DNA of 9,509 nt. Origin: Candidatus Caldarchaeum sp. (GTDB taxonomy: Archaea > Thermoproteota > Nitrososphaeria_A > Caldarchaeales > Caldarchaeaceae). The notes below the pieces were generated by a model. That model did not search any database, was not told where the DNA came from, and was given only the letters and a program-made list of their open reading frames with translations. Shown piece by piece: positions 5,284 to 9,509 of this stretch. The stretch spans positions 1 through 9,509 of the forward strand of contig JANWZT010000044.1 of NCBI GenBank assembly GCA_025054515.1, read 5' to 3'. Position 1 is the stretch's first letter; every line of letters starts with the position of its first letter. The position numbers and the translations under genes were made by a program.

Positions 5284-6152
5284 AAGAGTTGTCCAGCGTA
5301 GAGCATGGACACCCGAAGGGCGAGTGCGCCCACGATGAGCGAGATGTAGAGGCGGAGCAGTATGTTCCTCGAAAGCGGTGTTCTGGCGGCGAAGGCGATG
5401 TATGAATGGGTGGCGGGCAGTCCCAGTCCGACGATGATGTATCCGAGGTAGAAGGTGGGTGCCGCGAGCGGGAACGGGTTTGTGAGGAGGTTGATTACCG
5501 CCGCTGGGCTTTCGACGAAGACGAGGTGGGCGATGGTTGCGAGACCAGTTACCGCGAGAAGAACTACCGTGTAGGTGTTCATGTCTACGAGGAGGTCGGT
5601 GAATTCTTCGTAGAGCTTTGTGTTTCTGATGATGAGGAGGCCTACTATGCCGATTGCGGCGAGTATTCCCGTGAAGAGGTATAGGTAGGGAAGTATCGGT
5701 GTCTGCCAGAGAAGCCTTTTCGAAGCGGCCATCAGCAGTATCCCCGCCTGCAGGCCCGCCGGGAAGGCCGACAACAGCAGAACCACTTCGAAAAACCTCC
5801 GTATCTTCACGACGGATGCGGGCCTTATCCAGAATAGTGCTGACAGAACGGCGGCCCCGGTGAAGATCATCAAAACCGGCACGGTCCGCGACATCACCGA
5901 CGTTCCAAGTAGCAGTAGGTTGACAATGGCATAGGCCGCTCTTTCGGGACGTCCGAGCTCGATAACGAGAGTTATTAGGCCTACGACTGCCAGCACGGCT
6001 GAAAGAGTTATCGATGTTCTGATGAGCGATGAAAACCTCCGCCAGTCCCGTAGGCTGAGGAGAACTCCGATTATGGCGAGGCCTGCGGCAAGCCCAAAGA
6101 CATACTCTTCGACGAGTACGGGTATGTCCCAAGAGAATTGGCCGGCGGCCAA
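5280..6152 (-). CDS. nrfD: NrfD/PsrC-family membrane subunit of formate dehydrogenase
   Basis: This is a 290-residue integral membrane protein with about eight hydrophobic helices. Family marks are the N-terminal EEYVFGLAAGLAI, ELGRPERA after helix two (about 65-72), SAFPAGLQAG near 128-137 and the closing LRVSMLYAGQ. NrfD proteins anchor Fe-S subunits in the membrane and exchange electrons with quinone without haem. Here it would receive formate electrons from the Fe-S subunit and reduce the quinone pool. The start is TTG 6152, separated from the preceding stop by one base, with a purine-rich AAGGGGAAG upstream; no ATG exists near the N-terminus. It is the last gene of the three-gene unit and overlaps the convergent helical-protein gene by 4 nt. 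Confidence 0.88.
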   Translation of the reverse strand: MAAGQFSWDIPVLVEEYVFGLAAGLAIIGVLLSLRDWRRFSSLIRTSITLSAVLAVVGLITLVIELGRPERAAYAIVNLLLLGTSVMSRTVPVLMIFTGAAVLSALFWIRPASVVKIRRFFEVVLLLSAFPAGLQAGILLMAASKRLLWQTPILPYLYLFTGILAAIGIVGLLIIRNTKLYEEFTDLLVDMNTYTVVLLAVTGLATIAHLVFVESPAAVINLLTNPFPLAAPTFYLGYIIVGLGLPATHSYIAFAARTPLSRNILLRLYISLIVGALALRVSMLYAGQLF

Positions 6153-6153
6153 T

Positions 6154-7146
6154 TTACTTCCCCTTGCCGTTGTTCTTCAGTATGCGGTTCTTGCGTTCAC
6201 CCAGCCATCTGACTGCGCCGACAACGCCCAGCATAAGCACTCCGGCCAGACCAAGCGCGTTGAACTGCGAAACCAGCCTCTCTGTCCTCGTGCTGGGCCT
6301 CTCCTTGTAGACTTTCGGCAGCCCAAGCTCCTCCGGCGGTCTCTTCAACACGTAGATGACGTTGGTGCCACCGGCTTCTTCGAGGCCGTAGAGGAATCCT
6401 CCGATTCTCTGGGCTTTTTCGCGGGCCATCCGGACGATTTCGTTTCTCGGCCCCCATTTGAGGGCGTCTGTCGGGCATGTTTCGACGCATGCGGGCTCGA
6501 GCAGGTTGTGGGAGCTGTATGGGAAGATGTTCTTAATCTCGAACTGTGGGTTGTAGGTGTCTCCTTTGAACGACCCGACGGCTATGGGCTTGTTGGATAT
6601 TCTGTCGGCGCAGAGGGTGCATTTCTCAACCACTCCGAGCTCGAAGTTCATCCGTGGAACGTCGAACGGACAGGTTTCGATGCAGTTGCGGCAGCCGATG
6701 CAAAGGTCCGTCCTCACAACAACCGGGCCTTCGGGATATTTCCACAGGGCAGTAGTCGGGCAACCGTATACGCATGGTGCTTCAACGCAGTGCATGCAGC
6801 TGACTCTCGTGAAAAGCCACTGGAGGGTTTCGCCATCCCCAAATTCGTCGAACTTCATCGTGAGCCATGTGTGTGCTTCGAGGTTCTGCGGGTTTGTGAA
6901 CGAAACAATCTCTGCTCCGGCGTATCCTTCTTTACCCTTGGCAATTTCACGGCCGAGCTCCGCGACCGGGTCTCTGCCCGCCTGCTCGTAGAGTGGCTCT
7001 CGTTCGTTCCATCTCTTGCACGCTACTTGGCAGGCCCTGCATCCGATGCAGAGGTCTTGGTCGAAGAGCATGGCGAGGCTGTTGCGCGCGACTTCTTCGT
7101 ATGTGCCGAACCGGTCTTGTGTTGCTTTTTCAGGAATGAGTGACAT
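6154..7146 (-). CDS. fdhB: Formate dehydrogenase iron-sulfur subunit (FdhB/FdnH type)
   Basis: The product has 330 residues and 16 cluster cysteines for four [4Fe-4S] centres: C33/36/39/43 (CIGCRACQVACKRW), C117/120/125/129, C149/152/155/159 (CIGCRNCIETCPFDVP), and C176/179/220/224. This is the FdnH architecture, which relays electrons from the molybdenum subunit to the membrane. A single membrane helix at about 297-314 with basic residues after it anchors the protein, as in FdnH. Unusually, the cysteine pairs 176/179 and 220/224 are separated by 40 residues, against about a dozen in typical relatives, leaving an extra loop (about 184-215). The ATG at 7146 follows a strong ribosome-binding site that begins inside the stop of the catalytic-subunit gene. 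Confidence 0.93.
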   Translation of the reverse strand: MSLIPEKATQDRFGTYEEVARNSLAMLFDQDLCIGCRACQVACKRWNEREPLYEQAGRDPVAELGREIAKGKEGYAGAEIVSFTNPQNLEAHTWLTMKFDEFGDGETLQWLFTRVSCMHCVEAPCVYGCPTTALWKYPEGPVVVRTDLCIGCRNCIETCPFDVPRMNFELGVVEKCTLCADRISNKPIAVGSFKGDTYNPQFEIKNIFPYSSHNLLEPACVETCPTDALKWGPRNEIVRMAREKAQRIGGFLYGLEEAGGTNVIYVLKRPPEELGLPKVYKERPSTRTERLVSQFNALGLAGVLMLGVVGAVRWLGERKNRILKNNGKGK

Positions 7147-7151
7147 CTTTC

Positions 7152-7159
7152 ATCACCTC
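7152..7159 (-). promoter_or_regulatory. Shine-Dalgarno sequence of fdhB overlapping the fdhA stop
   Basis: The minus strand reads GAGGTGAT, a full match to the archaeal 16S anti-SD, 5 nt before ATG 7146. It begins inside the TGA stop of the upstream gene, so translation of the two subunits is probably coupled. Confidence 0.75.
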
Positions 7160-9509
7160 ACGCCTTCTCAACCTTTACGAGGGCTATCTTGGTCTCGGGC
7201 ATGCCGGTCTCCTCGTCCATCGCGTCGGGGAACAGCTTGTTGGTTATCACGTTAGGCCTGCCGAGCGGCTTCTGGAACCCGTAAGCCCATGGCATGGCTA
7301 TTATCTCCCAGAGTTTACCGTTGATGACCAAAGGCCTCACTCTGTTTGTTACCATCACTTTAGCGATTACCGGATCGTTGACGTTCCTCTTCGAAACAAT
7401 TTTGACACGGTCGCCTGTCTTCACGCCAAGCTTGTTGGCCAGCGACGGGCTCATTTCGACGAAGAGCTCGGGCATCATCTCCGCGAGCCACGGAATTGTC
7501 CTCGTCATTATCCCTGTGTGCTGGTGTTCGGTCAGCCTGAAGGACGTGAGGATGACGTTGAAACCTTCTTCGACTGTTCCGATGACCATGCCCGCTTCGA
7601 ACTTGTTTCCGGGATGTGTTCCCTTCGGTGGGGTGATGCCTAGTTCCTTGAAGTACGGATGGTCTCCGACGAGCGGTGGATACTGTTTGACCAGCTCTTT
7701 GTCTGGTGATTCGGCTGGCTCGTAATATCCCGCAAACCCTCTGTCGCGGCGTGCGTAGAAGCTTGACCAGAAGGTCGCTCTGTTGCCGGGTTTGAAGAAG
7801 TTGAAGCCGAGAGCTCTGAGCCCTCTTGGGTCGCGGGGCTCCTTCAAGTCATACATGTTCCGCTGGTTGTCGGGCCAAGCCCACCCCCAGTACTTGTATA
7901 TCTTGAACCGCTCCGTGTAGGCGTCCATGAACGTCTTATCCCTTTGAGCCATCCGGTTTTCGCCGTTCGGACCCACTATCCCCCTGTATATTCTGACGGT
8001 TTTGTCGATTTCTTTCGAAACTTCGAAGGGTTCGGGTTCTGTGGTTAGGTCGTCGATGCTCGGGCCGGTTCTCTTCGTCGGGTGTCTGTAGTCCCACATT
8101 TCGTCGATGTTCTTGCCGTTGCTGAGCTTGCGGAGCTCCGTTATCGGAATGCCTTTGTCTCTTGCAAACCTTTCCGACGGAAGAACGATTAACCCCCTCT
8201 TCCTCAGGCGTTTGAAGAGCTGGTCGATGAACCAGAGGTCGTCCTTGATGTCGGTGAAGGTTCTTTTCTGGGGGTCGTAGGGGTCGACGACGCGTTTGTT
8301 GTCCTGCATCTTGTGCCGCCACTGTATCGTGTGGCCTGTGTTGGTTACGCTGCCGCTGTTTTCGTACTTGCTGGCGGCTGGTAGGACGATGTCGGCGAAA
8401 TGAGCTGTTTCGGATAGGAAAATATCCATCACGACGACGAAGGCGTTGGGGGAGCTGAGGCCTCTGATGACTTGGCTGGCGTTGCCCACCGAGACAACCG
8501 GGTTCATACCGTGGAGGATGATGAACTTGATGCGTCCAGCCTCCATCTCCCTAAAGAACTCGATGGTCGTGAGGCCGGGTTCGACCGGCACGTCGGAGAT
8601 AACCACGCCGTTGTCCGGGTCGTCCTCCGGATATGTGCCTATGAATATGCCCCAGTTCATCTCGGCTTCTCTCCAAGAGGCCCAGTGTCGGAGGTCTCCG
8701 ACCCAAGCGATGTTCAAGGCCTGAGCAATTTCGGCGGCTGACTTGCCCTCCTTGACGAGGTTCTTATATTTCTGATATCTTCTTATGTCTGCTTCAGCTC
8801 CGCCGGGAAGCCGTTCTCTTTCGCCAAGCCCGCCCGGAACACGTCTGTAGCCGAGCCAGATGTGCATCAGGTGGTTCATGTCGTTGTTGCCTTGGACGTT
8901 GGTAATGCCTCTAAGGACGTTGGCTCCTCCTCCTGGCTGGCCCACGTTTCCGAGTAGGAGCTGGAGCTGGCCGAAGAGGCGGATTATCTGGGTTCCGCAT
9001 GTGTGCTGCGTCGCGCCTATGCACCAGACGAACTGGCCGGGCCGGTTCGCCGGGTCGGTGTATTCCGCGGCTATCTGGAGGAATTTGTAGGCCGGTACGC
9101 CGGTGATTCTTTCGACTTCCTGAGGAGTGAACCTTTTGACGTGTTCCTTGAATTTGGAGAATATGGAGTCGGGGTTGGTTTCCCAGTCTTCGAGAAGCTG
9201 GCCGGTTTGATGATGCAGCGGGAAGTCGGTTCTTTCCTGCAGGTAGGTTTTGTCGTAGAGCCCGTTCTGTATGGCGTAGTTCATGATGCCCAAGACTATA
9301 GCGGCTTCCGTGCCGGGCCTGAACCAAGCAAACATGTGGGCTTTCGCGGCCGTCCTGCCGAACCGGGGGTCGAGCACCAGAAGCTTTCCGCCATTTTCTA
9401 TGGATTTCGAGGTGAATTTGTAAGCTTCGGGGTGTTGTTCGGCGTGGTTGGAGCCGATGTTGATGGTGACTTTGGCGTTCTGCATGTCGATGGCGGAGTT
9501 GGTCATGAC
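7158..9509 (-). CDS. fdhA: Formate dehydrogenase catalytic (molybdopterin) subunit, 5' truncated
   Basis: The frame runs off the window edge and gives 783 residues; the Met at 9506 is internal. It aligns from memory with E. coli FdnG from about residue 212 to its end: a VLDPRFGRTAAKA segment, then FVWCIGATQHTCGT and LLLGNVGQPGGGANVLRGIT. R199 (numbered from the 9506 Met) fits the active-site Arg of the family. Later come FRLTEHQHTGIMTRTIPWLA and the terminal molybdopterin-binding domain ending IALVKVEKA. It oxidises formate at a Mo (or W) bis-pterin centre. The twin-arginine signal, the N-terminal [4Fe-4S] motif and the Cys or selenocysteine ligand would all lie beyond 9509, so cofactor ligand and location cannot be confirmed. 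Length with the missing part would be near 1000, normal for the family. Confidence 0.92.
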   Translation of the reverse strand, partial: VMTNSAIDMQNAKVTINIGSNHAEQHPEAYKFTSKSIENGGKLLVLDPRFGRTAAKAHMFAWFRPGTEAAIVLGIMNYAIQNGLYDKTYLQERTDFPLHHQTGQLLEDWETNPDSIFSKFKEHVKRFTPQEVERITGVPAYKFLQIAAEYTDPANRPGQFVWCIGATQHTCGTQIIRLFGQLQLLLGNVGQPGGGANVLRGITNVQGNNDMNHLMHIWLGYRRVPGGLGERERLPGGAEADIRRYQKYKNLVKEGKSAAEIAQALNIAWVGDLRHWASWREAEMNWGIFIGTYPEDDPDNGVVISDVPVEPGLTTIEFFREMEAGRIKFIILHGMNPVVSVGNASQVIRGLSSPNAFVVVMDIFLSETAHFADIVLPAASKYENSGSVTNTGHTIQWRHKMQDNKRVVDPYDPQKRTFTDIKDDLWFIDQLFKRLRKRGLIVLPSERFARDKGIPITELRKLSNGKNIDEMWDYRHPTKRTGPSIDDLTTEPEPFEVSKEIDKTVRIYRGIVGPNGENRMAQRDKTFMDAYTERFKIYKYWGWAWPDNQRNMYDLKEPRDPRGLRALGFNFFKPGNRATFWSSFYARRDRGFAGYYEPAESPDKELVKQYPPLVGDHPYFKELGITPPKGTHPGNKFEAGMVIGTVEEGFNVILTSFRLTEHQHTGIMTRTIPWLAEMMPELFVEMSPSLANKLGVKTGDRVKIVSKRNVNDPVIAKVMVTNRVRPLVINGKLWEIIAMPWAYGFQKPLGRPNVITNKLFPDAMDEETGMPETKIALVKVEKA

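Noticed and set aside
5161..6132. A 323-codon open frame on the minus strand
   Set aside because: It overlaps the NrfD gene in another frame, is arginine/histidine-rich without domains, and runs into the convergent gene.
6022..7143. A 373-codon open frame on the plus strand
   Set aside because: It lies opposite the clear Fe-S subunit gene, shows no domain, and is the usual antisense shadow of a GC-rich coding region.
1..9509. CRISPR array, insertion sequence or integrase
   Set aside because: I found no regularly spaced repeats, no terminal inverted repeats around a transposase and no recombinase gene on either strand.

Overview
The window reads as thermophile-like archaeal DNA. It contains a tRNA-Leu gene without an encoded CCA and with a 31-nt insertion in the D-arm that looks like an intron. 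TATA-like boxes lie 25-30 nt upstream of probable leaderless start codons. There are MNT/HEPN and AbrB/PIN gene pairs, a B-box-type zinc finger and a DUF91/NucS-like nuclease. The mix suggests a lineage near Thermoproteota, Aigarchaeota (Caldarchaeales) or Thaumarchaeota, but the exact group cannot be fixed by eye.

Layout. Positions 1-797 (+) hold the end of a minimal nucleotidyltransferase (MNT) gene and a HEPN gene, a classic archaeal toxin-antitoxin style pair. Positions 798-1037 are a GC-rich gap with no recognised gene. Positions 1038-1823 (-) encode a DUF91/NucS-type PD-(D/E)XK nuclease in visibly AT-richer DNA, with its own TATA box. Positions 1942-2016 (-) are a decayed copy of the 3' part of a tRNA-Leu. 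Positions 2086-2741 (-) encode a VapBC pair, and 2822-2937 (-) is the intact tRNA-Leu(CAA). The intact tRNA and the decayed copy are direct repeats flanking vapBC, the geometry left by an element that integrates at a tRNA 3' end.

Positions 3029-5283 (+) form a tightly packed run of five genes driven from a TATA box at about 3000. They encode a B-box zinc-finger protein, a protein with two membrane anchors and a large external domain, a small protein with a redox-fold-like start but no cysteine pair, a 53-residue zinc ribbon, and an all-helical protein of unknown function. The last two overlap as ATGA. No established system with this gene set is known to me, so this is the best candidate in the window for something undescribed.

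Positions 5280-9509 (-), converging on that cluster, encode a membrane-bound formate dehydrogenase. The order of transcription is the molybdopterin catalytic subunit (5'-truncated by the window edge), a four-cluster Fe-S subunit with a C-terminal membrane anchor, and an NrfD-type integral membrane subunit. Electrons from formate would pass from the Mo centre through the Fe-S chain to quinone at the NrfD subunit. The NrfD protein replaces the cytochrome b subunit used by E. coli FdnGHI.
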